IMG/VR virus record: IMGVR_UViG_3300045971_000042
Span: 1-32,602 of that record
From: a virus
Strand: one strand, 5' to 3'
DNA length: 32,602 nucleotides
Shown here: positions 1 to 7,783 of the stretch, in pieces
Position numbering within the stretch: position 1 is the stretch's first letter
Layout of the letters: each line of letters begins with the position of its first letter
Made by a program: the position numbers and the translations under genes
The notes under the pieces: generated by a model
Seen by the model: the letters and a program-made list of their open reading frames with translations, nothing else
The model's database searches: none
Told to the model about the DNA's origin: nothing

Positions 1-687
1 AAAGCACCAGACGCACTTAAACACCCAACACGGGTAGCAGCAATCATTCCCATACAAGTGCATGTGGTAAAAGCGCGAGATCAGAAACGAGTGGAGATAA
101 AAGATCCAAGCGGTGTGAACAGCGAAATTTGGTCTTATGTTCCAGAGTTGTTTGAGGCCCGCATCCGTCGCGGAGATAAACCAGGTGATTGCTGGGAATG
201 GCTTGGGGCATCACATCGACAGTCGTATGGAATGTTCCCCGTTGTGAGCAACAGGCTTGGGTTGTCAAAGAAAGGTAATCCGCGAGGGCAGATGATGAAT
301 GCACAGCGATTGGCAGTTGCGATAAAACTTGGTCGCCCGTTGCGTGGTAATGCTGAACAGGTGTTTGCCACGTGCCACAATCCACGTTGCACTAATCCAG
401 ATCACCTACAAGTTGGTAGCCGACATGACGCATGTCAAAACGCACCATCCCGCACGTGGAACTTTAGCGAATACAGAGCAAAATACGACACTGAGTATTA
501 CACCCGTTATGTCTACACTACTCGTTATGATTACATTGCTGCTGAGTTTGGTATCAAGAACGAACAAGCATCGCACTTAAAGGGTGTGACTAAAGCTCGA
601 GTTGATGCGATACGTGAAGCAGGTGGGAACGACGATTACCCGTTTAACATTACACCTTCGTATGTGAAGAAGTATCCTCTAAAGTAG
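1..687 (+). CDS. HNH-like protein, 5'-partial at window edge
   Basis: The reading frame is open to base 1, so the gene probably starts upstream; a GTG at 58 is a possible internal start giving 209 residues. Numbered from that GTG, residues 45-130 resemble the HNH_3 fold: CWEW at 45-48, a Cys pair C106/C111 and PDHL at 114-117 followed by VGS. In this family the metal and catalytic His normally lies two residues before the first Cys and an Asn closes the motif. Here those positions look like A104 and A125, so the nuclease may be inactive or unusual. The C-terminal part is Tyr-rich, then has a helix-turn-helix-like stretch (about 160-190). It is on the plus strand, opposite to the phage operons, and converges on the hemerythrin-like gene with a 9-base overlap, as expected for an inserted selfish gene. 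Family level is fairly sure; activity is not. Confidence 0.6.
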   Translation, partial: KAPDALKHPTRVAAIIPIQVHVVKARDQKRVEIKDPSGVNSEIWSYVPELFEARIRRGDKPGDCWEWLGASHRQSYGMFPVVSNRLGLSKKGNPRGQMMNAQRLAVAIKLGRPLRGNAEQVFATCHNPRCTNPDHLQVGSRHDACQNAPSRTWNFSEYRAKYDTEYYTRYVYTTRYDYIAAEFGIKNEQASHLKGVTKARVDAIREAGGNDDYPFNITPSYVKKYPLK

Positions 688-1137
688 AGGTGCTGGATGT
701 GTATCGCTGTAACGGCGAGTGCGATCACTAAACGACTCAACCATTAGCCTGTCGTGGTAGTCTATGTGCGATAAAAACATGTTGATGATAAAGTTGATGT
801 ATTCAGGTGAATGGTTCTGATGTAGTGAGTCTATAGACTTTATGTGAACAAGGTTCTCGTGGTTATGTGAGATAGCATACTTATACTTGTTCTCGCACAT
901 CAACCTGTTCTCTGTAGCCACATGCGTTATTGTATGCTCTACAATAAAGTCAATAATCCTATCCATTTCCTCATCAGTAGCACTTGAGGTGAGTGCCTTA
1001 TCCATCAGATCACATAGAGCAGTATAGAGTTCAAGATGCTGCTGATCTATTAAAAGATGGTTTAACAAATAATGTGAGAAGGCATCTTTCATAATAGATT
1101 CTTGGAAATCAGCAAAAGGTATGTGTTGCTGTATCAT
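679..1137 (-). CDS. hemerythrin-like protein
   Basis: This 152-residue, mostly helical protein matches the bacteriohemerythrin ligand pattern. H34 lies in IDQQH, H72 and E76 in HVATE, H91 in SHNH, and H124 and D129 in HIDYHD. The spacings H72 to E76 (4), E76 to H91 (15) and H124 to D129 (5) equal those in Methylococcus bacteriohemerythrin (H58/E62, E62/H77, H117/D122). The remaining ligand, expected at E+19, is N95; H93 or H98 could substitute. Family members bind O2 at a di-iron centre in a four-helix bundle. No signal peptide or membrane segment is seen. It is the last minus-strand gene after the fibres, so it would be expressed late if cotranscribed. Its role in a phage is unknown; O2 or iron binding is inference. 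The ATG at 1137 was chosen because it precedes the first helix; its Shine-Dalgarno (AAGGCAG) is weak. Confidence 0.7.
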   Translation of the reverse strand: MIQQHIPFADFQESIMKDAFSHYLLNHLLIDQQHLELYTALCDLMDKALTSSATDEEMDRIIDFIVEHTITHVATENRLMCENKYKYAISHNHENLVHIKSIDSLHQNHSPEYINFIINMFLSHIDYHDRLMVESFSDRTRRYSDTHPAPLL

Positions 1138-1155
1138 AGATACTTACTGCCTTTA

Positions 1156-1563
1156 TTAGCGACTGAACCAAGCGATAATGCTATCGTGGAACAACTCAAG
1201 AAATACAAACAGTGATGATGCAATGGAAGTTATTACAGTAAGAGCAGTTCGTAGTCTGATTACTTCCTCTTTTCTTATCACTAACTCTACTTTAAGTGGT
1301 TCTATCTTGGCATCAATCAACTTCTCAATAGATAAGGTTGAACTGTCGTTAAATGAGTTCAACTTAGCCAACATAGCCTGCGTTTCGTTCAGCACTAACT
1401 CAATACGTGCTAATACACGGTCAACATTTAGAGACTTCTCTCGCAGTGTCGCTACTTCTATGACCATTCCGTTAAGTCGACGCTCTGACTCCGCCAAGTA
1501 AGACTCAGAGTAGTGGTATCCGCGACGGTCGTTTGCTTCGTGGTTGTTATCTGCTGCCATCAC
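1156..1563 (-). CDS. coiled-coil protein with C-terminal membrane anchor
   Basis: 135 residues. The N-terminal 30 residues are polar, residues 30-100 are heptad-rich (Leu/Val/Ile with Glu/Lys/Arg) and likely form a coiled coil, and residues 105-130 are a single hydrophobic helix (start LTVITSIASS) ending in WFSR. The layout, soluble coiled coil followed by one tail anchor, resembles XhlA-type holin accessory proteins, but no diagnostic motif is present. Its position just after the fibre genes would suit a lysis or host-envelope function, which is inference. The start codon has a good ribosome site (GGGAG, 8 bases upstream). An AATAAATA motif lies 20 bases upstream, overlapping the stop codon of the fibre gene. 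Confidence 0.6.
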   Translation of the reverse strand: MMAADNNHEANDRRGYHYSESYLAESERRLNGMVIEVATLREKSLNVDRVLARIELVLNETQAMLAKLNSFNDSSTLSIEKLIDAKIEPLKVELVIRKEEVIRLRTALTVITSIASSLFVFLELFHDSIIAWFSR

Positions 1564-1582
1564 TTGTGTCTCCCAATAACTC

Positions 1583-1590
1583 TATTTATT
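1583..1590 (-). promoter_or_regulatory. AATAAATA late-promoter-like motif
   Basis: AATAAATA on the minus strand, overlapping the fibre stop codon, 20 bases upstream of the coiled-coil gene. It is one of a recurrent set (see findings) resembling the T4 late promoter TATAAATA. No -35 box is obvious. Confidence 0.3.
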
Positions 1591-4500
1591 AGTATGAGAA
1601 CACGTATACAGTGCCGTTGCCACCAGCACCACCTACACCACCAACGGCTAAACCAGATGGATTTTGACTGCCATTACCGCCAGCACCGCCACCACCACCG
1701 CCTTGTCCACCAGGACCACCAGCACCACCAGCATAAGCAGTTCCGGAAGTATTACCACCGCCACCACCGCCACCACCCCAGCCACCATTAAGTGACGTTC
1801 CAGCCGCGCCTGCCCCGCCCGTATTACCAACAGCATTAGTAACTACTGCTCCACCTGTACCACCACTTCCAGCAGAGTAGTTTATAGGTAAGCTTCTACC
1901 TCCAGATGAACCAGCATTACTAGCATTACCACCGCCACCACCGCCACCACCCCCAAACATTGATCCTCCACCACTAAACCCGCCTCCTCCTCCACCAGCA
2001 CCACCAAACTCACCACAGGACATTTGGGCTGAGTATGTAGATCCGCTTCCTACTGCACCACAATAACCAATAGCGCCGTAACCAGATGTTGGTGCACCAG
2101 ATTTTGGCCATCCACCTATACCACCTAGTCCTTGAGAAACACCTGCACCGCCTGCACCCGCGCTTCCACCACCACCACCACCACCAGAATCAACGTTGTT
2201 TAACCCAGAAGCACCACCACCACCACCACACGCATAAAGATAAGTGCCAAACGTTGAGGTTCCACCAGCATTACCAACAGCACCAGAAGCACCACCAGTA
2301 CCACCAGCACCAGCAGTAACAGATACGGTACTACCCAAATCAGCAGCATTAAATGTTGCTGTATTAAACGAGCCACCACCACCACCACCAGATCTACCTG
2401 TATAGTTTTGTGCTGCTGACATAGGTTGTCCACCAGCACCACCACCGCCAGGACCCCACATCTTGACAATAACGGTTGTAACACCAGATGGTTTGATCCA
2501 GTTACTCGTACCTGATGTAAAGACTTGAACATTACCTGTGCTACCACCACCGCCTGATGATCCATTAGCAGCGGAAGTAATACGTCCATCTGCACCTACT
2601 GTTATGTTTGCGTTAGTGTATGAACCAGAAGTAACGGTTGTATTTGCTAATACGGTCGTAATGTTGCCAGTACCACTACCTGTAATCGCACCAGTAAGCG
2701 TAATGGTTTGATCACCTGTATTAGAGCCAGATAATGTGGTGATACCAAGTTTAGATTTAACTGTAGTCGTCGTTTCATCACCCGTATTAGAGCCAGATAA
2801 GTTAGCAGCGGTTATGTTACCAGATAGAACAACCGTGTTAGCCAAGTCAATAGTTAGTCCTGCTGCTGGATGTGATACGACGATGTTATTGCTTGTACCA
2901 GAAGTTACTGAATCAATAAACGAATACCACGATGCGGTTGTGTCTGCTACTAAACCAACATTTTGCCCAACTGGGATAGATACTGCTACGTTTTGTGTGT
3001 TACCATCTATTGCTGCTGATGTAGCGGGATAGACTTTAAGTGGGTTAGTGCCATTATTGATGATGTAGTGAACTTCACCCGCCGTTGCTGGCACAGGCAA
3101 TCTTACACCTTGACCACTACCTACAGAGGTGACATTAGTGACTGTCTTTGACAATAGTTGTGCGGTTGATTGGGTTGTACCTGCTGCGCTAATAGTCTCT
3201 ACTGATGTAGATAACTTACCGCTTACATACAAGTCAGTACCTACCCATACAGATTTAGCGATTGACGCACCGCCTGATGACATAAATGAGCCAGTATTAC
3301 CCAAGAAGTTAGTAGCATCAAGAGTAGAGGTTGACTGAATCCAGTTTGAACTTGACAGGTAAGTAAAGTAACCTGTTGACTTCGTAGTAGCACCTATAGT
3401 TGCGCCATTGATCGTACCACCTGTTATAGCAGCATTAGCATTTAGTGTATAAGTAGATAGATCTTGATCGCCTGTATTGCTACCAGATAAGGTCGTAATA
3501 CCAAGTTTCGTCTTGATCGTAGCAGTTGTTTCATCACCTGTATTAGTGCCAGAAGCAGAACCAGTTCCGCTTGCGTATGTACCTGCTACTTGAGCACCTA
3601 CTTCGCTGTAAGTGTAGGTTGGCTTAGTGGCTGCTTTAGCCCACGCATACACGTCTGACGCAGGTAATGTAGTTGGTATTGTTTGATCACCTGTATTGCT
3701 ACCAGATAAGGTCGTAATACCAAGTTTCGTCTTGATTGTGGATGTTGTTTCATCACCTGTATTAGTACCGCTTGCTGATCCAGTACCTGATGCGTATGTG
3801 CCTGCTACCTGCGCACCTACCTCGCTGTATGTATAAGTTGGTTTAGTTGCGGCTTTTGCCCACGCATAAACATCACTTGCTGGTAGTGTCGTTGGTATTG
3901 TCTGATCGCCTGTATTAGTTCCAGACAGATTTGAACCAGATACGATACCTGTTGTCTCTATGTTACCTGCGAAAGTGACATTAGAGATAGAGCCACCAGT
4001 AATAGCGACATTGGTTTGATCAAATGTTACGGTAGATGAGATTACGTCGCCTGTAATGTCAATGCCAGTGCCCGCTGTGTATGTAGTGCCACCTCCACCT
4101 CCTGCTCCTAAAGTAACACCATTAGCGATAACATTGCCTGTAACCGTTAGTTCTCCAAAGATTTTTGCTGCTGTGGTGCTGCTATTACCAATCGTAGTTG
4201 TATTACTTGCACCAAGCACAGCCGCATCACCAATCGCTATTGCGTTAGTTACGGTTGAGTCAGATGCGGTAATGTAAGCACCAAGTAGCGTATTATTAGT
4301 ACCTGTCTTTAGAGAAGTTGCTTCTGTAACTGCTCCGCAGAACGCACCAACCAACGTATTACGATTACCTGGTCCTGTGTTCTGCACACCTACAACCATT
4401 ACTGTGCCAGTCCCACTACCTGCACCTGTAGCGGTAAAGATGGTATCTACTGTGTTAGATGCAGAGCCAATAGCGGTAAAAGATGTATTACCAGGAGTTA

Positions 4501-5683
4501 CGATAGAGTATTTGGTTCCTGCTACACAAGATGTCGCTGGTATAGTGGAGATGTATTGCCCCGCATTATGCCCAATAGCAACACCATAACTCGCACCGCT
4601 TGAGTATTGCCAAGTTCCAGTACCAATCGCAACAGTGTATAAACCATTCGCGTAGTATCCTGCTCCCTGACCAACTGCGGTAAAAAATGATGGCCAAGTA
4701 TTACCGTTAGTATTTCCGTTTAACGCACCTCTACCTATCGCTACATTACGTTGGCCTGCTATAACGTTTTGCATCGCGGTGTGTCCAATAGCAGTATTTC
4801 TATCTGCACCTGCACCACTTGGTGCCGCTGTGCCCGTACCGCTACCTACTCCACTTGCCGTAAAAGTAGTCCCTACATTATTGTTTGCCGCTCCAATGCT
4901 CGTAAACGATGTGTCACCAGCAGAAACAATCTTATACACGATACCTGGGATGAATGATCCTGCTGTAACTTGTTTACCAAGGTTATTAAGTGCATAAGCA
5001 CCAACTGCGGTCTCGTTCGTCCCGTATACATTAAATGCTAAAGCGTAAAATCCTATGCCTGTATTAGTGTTGGGGGTTGTTTGCGAGCCCAATGTGTTAG
5101 CACCTACAGCAGTATTAAAACCGCCTGTAGAGTTGGAATTAAGAGCATAGGCCCCCATTGCCATGTTGTTTGTGCCAGATGATAGATTAGCCAACGCTCC
5201 TAAGCCAAATGCTATTGAAGAACTGTCTGAAGACTTTATACCCAATACTGCGCCATCAACTGTTATAGATGTTAGAGCGACATTAGATGCTGTGCCACCA
5301 GTAATAGCGACGTTTGCTTGGTCAATACCTGTCGTCGCTGTGATGACATTACCAGTGACATCAATACCAGTGCCTGCTGTATAAGTTGGTGCTTGTGTAA
5401 TGGTTGAAGTAATCACATCACCAGTTAAATCAATACCAGTGCCTGCTGTATACGTTACTCCTGGCGCTGTATTGGTGATTACATTACCTGTGATGTCAAT
5501 ACCAGTGCCCGCTGTGTATGTAGTTCCACCGCCACCTCCTGTTGATGAAGCAGGTACACCACCTACCGTAGTTCCATCACCAACCCATAGCAGTTGGGTA
5601 TCTGTACAGTAAATCAGTTCACCTATTACTGGTGTAAATGTTAGCCTTTCTGCGTCTGTTCCGCGTCGTAGTTGTAATGACAT
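1589..5683 (-). CDS. large tail fibre with glycine-rich tip domain
   Basis: 1364 residues, a putative receptor-binding fibre. Residues 1-42 (start MSLQLRRGTDAERL, then a conserved VGDGTTVGG) are the N-terminal attachment module seen in many phage fibres and in the Mtd family. Residues about 150-520 hold YadA-head-like repeats (NTAVGAN, NVAIGRG, TAIGHTA types). Two copies of a phage-fibre module (KYxIV...GxTSFTxIG...GSGTGT) interrupt them near 245-290 and 385-430. Several LSGTNTGDQT-type turns follow, and a 73-residue segment is duplicated at about 592-738. From about 1050 to the end is a glycine-rich domain starting WIKPSGVTTVIVKMWG with poly-Gly runs, as in the Gly-rich tip family and polyglycine adhesins. 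The short TYTAGTGID repeat is shared with the neighbouring fibre gene, suggesting module exchange. Trimerisation is inferred from the repeat type. Confidence 0.85.
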   Translation of the reverse strand: MSLQLRRGTDAERLTFTPVIGELIYCTDTQLLWVGDGTTVGGVPASSTGGGGGTTYTAGTGIDITGNVITNTAPGVTYTAGTGIDLTGDVITSTITQAPTYTAGTGIDVTGNVITATTGIDQANVAITGGTASNVALTSITVDGAVLGIKSSDSSSIAFGLGALANLSSGTNNMAMGAYALNSNSTGGFNTAVGANTLGSQTTPNTNTGIGFYALAFNVYGTNETAVGAYALNNLGKQVTAGSFIPGIVYKIVSAGDTSFTSIGAANNNVGTTFTASGVGSGTGTAAPSGAGADRNTAIGHTAMQNVIAGQRNVAIGRGALNGNTNGNTWPSFFTAVGQGAGYYANGLYTVAIGTGTWQYSSGASYGVAIGHNAGQYISTIPATSCVAGTKYSIVTPGNTSFTAIGSASNTVDTIFTATGAGSGTGTVMVVGVQNTGPGNRNTLVGAFCGAVTEATSLKTGTNNTLLGAYITASDSTVTNAIAIGDAAVLGASNTTTIGNSSTTAAKIFGELTVTGNVIANGVTLGAGGGGGTTYTAGTGIDITGDVISSTVTFDQTNVAITGGSISNVTFAGNIETTGIVSGSNLSGTNTGDQTIPTTLPASDVYAWAKAATKPTYTYSEVGAQVAGTYASGTGSASGTNTGDETTSTIKTKLGITTLSGSNTGDQTIPTTLPASDVYAWAKAATKPTYTYSEVGAQVAGTYASGTGSASGTNTGDETTATIKTKLGITTLSGSNTGDQDLSTYTLNANAAITGGTINGATIGATTKSTGYFTYLSSSNWIQSTSTLDATNFLGNTGSFMSSGGASIAKSVWVGTDLYVSGKLSTSVETISAAGTTQSTAQLLSKTVTNVTSVGSGQGVRLPVPATAGEVHYIINNGTNPLKVYPATSAAIDGNTQNVAVSIPVGQNVGLVADTTASWYSFIDSVTSGTSNNIVVSHPAAGLTIDLANTVVLSGNITAANLSGSNTGDETTTTVKSKLGITTLSGSNTGDQTITLTGAITGSGTGNITTVLANTTVTSGSYTNANITVGADGRITSAANGSSGGGGSTGNVQVFTSGTSNWIKPSGVTTVIVKMWGPGGGGAGGQPMSAAQNYTGRSGGGGGGSFNTATFNAADLGSTVSVTAGAGGTGGASGAVGNAGGTSTFGTYLYACGGGGGASGLNNVDSGGGGGGGSAGAGGAGVSQGLGGIGGWPKSGAPTSGYGAIGYCGAVGSGSTYSAQMSCGEFGGAGGGGGGFSGGGSMFGGGGGGGGGNASNAGSSGGRSLPINYSAGSGGTGGAVVTNAVGNTGGAGAAGTSLNGGWGGGGGGGGNTSGTAYAGGAGGPGGQGGGGGGAGGNGSQNPSGLAVGGVGGAGGNGTVYVFSY
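3471..3908 (-). repeat. 219-bp tandem duplication inside the fibre gene
   Basis: Two in-frame 219-bp units, 3471-3689 and 3690-3908, encode nearly the same 73 residues (SDVYAWAKAATKPTYTYSE core). The protein copies are almost identical while the DNA differs at many third positions. Confidence 0.8.
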
Positions 5684-5695
5684 AGTTATTCCTTA

Positions 5696-7255
5696 TTATA
5701 CAAAAGCACCAAAATCTATTTCAAGTGCTGGGGTCGTGAATGACCCAAAATCTATTGTTACGTTTGGACCAACTACTGTTCCTGTAGTTGTGCCTGTGGC
5801 AGAGATAACATTACCTGCTATCGCAATGCCAGTGCCCGCTGTGTAGGTGGTGCCACCACCTATTGGGTTACCATAGCCATCAATAATGGTTCCGTATAGG
5901 CGTGTCTGTGTAGTTGAACTATTGCCAATAACGGTTGTATTACTTCCATCACCAACCGCTCCACCGCCAATAACGATTTGATTAGATCCAGTTGATGATG
6001 GCCCTACAGTATTTGACCCAAGAAAGAGATTATTATCCCCAGAAATGTGGGCATTAGCACTATAACCAAACCCTGCCTCTGCTCCTATCGCTACGTTATT
6101 GCTGCCATCAAGGTTCAAGTTCAACGCATCGTGCCCAATACCAACATTGTTGCCACCAGTTGTATTAGAGGCAAGTACAGATGTTCCAAGTGCGAAGTTT
6201 TGTGGACCAGTTGTATTAGCCGCCAATGAGTTACTACCAGCAGCAAAGTTTTCCTGACCAGTAGTATTGTTTTGCAAACAACCAGCACCTATAGCAATGT
6301 TAAACATACCTGGAAAATAGCCACCGCTTATTGTTCCTGGAGTATTTTGGAATAAGTTATTTGGGTCACCAATAGAAATGTTATTATTACCAGTAGCGGT
6401 TGGGTTAGCCCCACGAGTTATAATAATGCCATTAACAGATAAATCCACTGGTGTAGATAAAGTTACACCAGAAATACTACCACCAGTAATAGCGACATTG
6501 GATTGATCAAATGAACTACTTGATCCTGTATTGGTGATTACGTTGCCAGTGATGTCAATGCCAGTGCCTGCTGTGTAGGTTGGACCAGGAGCACCATCTA
6601 TACCATTCGTCCCGTTAGTACCATTCGTGCCATCAGCACCTGCTGGACCAGTATCGCCAGTTAGCCCTGTGTCGCCTTTATCGCCTTTAGCACCTACTAA
6701 AGAAGCAAGCCACTCTACTTCCGTCCCAGTAAACCCATTTGTTACTGCTACTTGGTAAGCACTTAAGCCATCAGCACCGTTCGTACCATTCGTTCCGTTT
6801 GTTCCATCTGCTCCCGCAGGTCCTGTAGCACCATCTATTCCGTTCGTTCCATTTGTTCCATTAGTTCCATCTGCACCTGCTGGGCCAGTATCGCCAGTTA
6901 GCCCCGTATCGCCCTTGTAGCCGCGTGGTCCAGTAGGTCCAGTGTCACCAGTAGCACCCGTGTCTCCTTTTGGTCCCGTGTCACCTTTTGGTCCAGGTAA
7001 ACCATCGCCATTACTTAGATTAATTTTGAAATCAGTTTCAGCAGAGCGAACAAGTAAGTTGGTTGGTTCTATCGCTACTTGGTAAACATTTGTTACGTTT
7101 ACAGAAGATGGTAGAGTGTTACCACTTACATCAGCAATAGCGACATTATACCCATCATTAGATAGGTTAACATTGTAGTGTGAGTCGTTAACTTGAACGA
7201 CGAATTGAGTATTAGTCTCTGTGACGAGAGTTATGTCTAATGGTAGCGAAGACAT
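5696..7255 (-). CDS. collagen-like tail fibre protein
   Basis: 519 residues. Residues 1-80 are a beta-rich N-terminal domain, presumably virion attachment. Residues about 83-165 and 190-228 are collagen-like Gly-X-Y triplets (GPKGDTGPKGDTG, repeated GTNGTNG). They are interrupted by a conserved phage insert, YQVAVTNGFTGTEVEWLASL, which is widespread in collagen-like phage fibres. YadA-head-like repeats follow (NVAIGAEAGFG, GNNNISIG), then IGNSSTTQTRLYG, and TYTAGTGI repeats occur at two places. The gene lies 12 bases upstream of the larger fibre gene and shares repeats with it, so both are probably distal parts of one fibre complex. Collagen-like and YadA-like segments both imply a trimer. 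Receptor specificity cannot be read from the sequence. Confidence 0.8.
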   Translation of the reverse strand: MSSLPLDITLVTETNTQFVVQVNDSHYNVNLSNDGYNVAIADVSGNTLPSSVNVTNVYQVAIEPTNLLVRSAETDFKINLSNGDGLPGPKGDTGPKGDTGATGDTGPTGPRGYKGDTGLTGDTGPAGADGTNGTNGTNGIDGATGPAGADGTNGTNGTNGADGLSAYQVAVTNGFTGTEVEWLASLVGAKGDKGDTGLTGDTGPAGADGTNGTNGTNGIDGAPGPTYTAGTGIDITGNVITNTGSSSSFDQSNVAITGGSISGVTLSTPVDLSVNGIIITRGANPTATGNNNISIGDPNNLFQNTPGTISGGYFPGMFNIAIGAGCLQNNTTGQENFAAGSNSLAANTTGPQNFALGTSVLASNTTGGNNVGIGHDALNLNLDGSNNVAIGAEAGFGYSANAHISGDNNLFLGSNTVGPSSTGSNQIVIGGGAVGDGSNTTVIGNSSTTQTRLYGTIIDGYGNPIGGGTTYTAGTGIAIAGNVISATGTTTGTVVGPNVTIDFGSFTTPALEIDFGAFV

Positions 7256-7257
7256 AA

Positions 7258-7713
7258 TTAAACTCCATCATTACTGACAAGTATTAAGAATTGTATTTTT
7301 TGTATTGACTCACCAGTCGATGCGTTATCCTTAACCGTTAAGTAGCCGGTAAAGATGATTGGCATTTGAGAGTCTGGATCTGCTGGTTCAACTGCTGTAA
7401 TGATCGTTGGTATGTGGACAAAGCCAATCCCGTTTACTGCGTCAGTTACATAGACATAACTGTCTAAATCAAAGGCAACAGCACCTGCTTTTGTTCCTAA
7501 CCCGACAATGTTGATACCGTTCTTAGTATCGCTAACGTATGCTGCACTTCGTTCAATGAGTTTAAACTCAAACGTGAAGTTAGTGATGTCGATTGGGAGA
7601 TTGTTTTTAGTAAACGTAAGAACTTGCTTACGTGCTTCGCCTTGTAGGAGCGATAAACAGAGAACGTTTCTGTCGCCGCCTAATTGAGATTGAGTTTCCT
7701 TGGTGATTCGCAT
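7258..7713 (-). CDS. putative tail or fibre-attachment protein
   Basis: 151 residues, predicted beta-rich. The start is MRITKETQSQLGGDRN. The N-terminal part (LSLLQGEARKQVLTFTKNN, then LPIDITNFTFEFKL) resembles the opening beta-sandwich of phage baseplate and fibre-adaptor proteins such as BppU-like domains. No catalytic motif, signal peptide or membrane helix is seen. It sits between the J-like tail tip gene and the collagen-like fibre gene, so a role linking tip and fibre is reasonable, inferred from position and fold type only. Its stop is directly followed by the ATG of the next gene. The start follows a GAGG ribosome site. Confidence 0.55.
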   Translation of the reverse strand: MRITKETQSQLGGDRNVLCLSLLQGEARKQVLTFTKNNLPIDITNFTFEFKLIERSAAYVSDTKNGINIVGLGTKAGAVAFDLDSYVYVTDAVNGIGFVHIPTIITAVEPADPDSQMPIIFTGYLTVKDNASTGESIQKIQFLILVSNDGV

Positions 7714-7783
7714 ACGTTATTACCTCACTAGGTGTATGGTTGTGTGATAGTCACCGAGGTACTTCCCAGCAGCTATCATTTAT

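Noticed and set aside
661-690. Terminator between convergent genes at 687 and 679
   Set aside because: Only a 5-bp stem (CCTCT/AGAGG) inside coding ends and no T-run.
1513-2595. Long His- and Leu/Val-rich frames opposite or beside the glycine-rich fibre end
   Set aside because: They arise from the Gly codon repeats of the real gene read in other frames; no ribosome sites.
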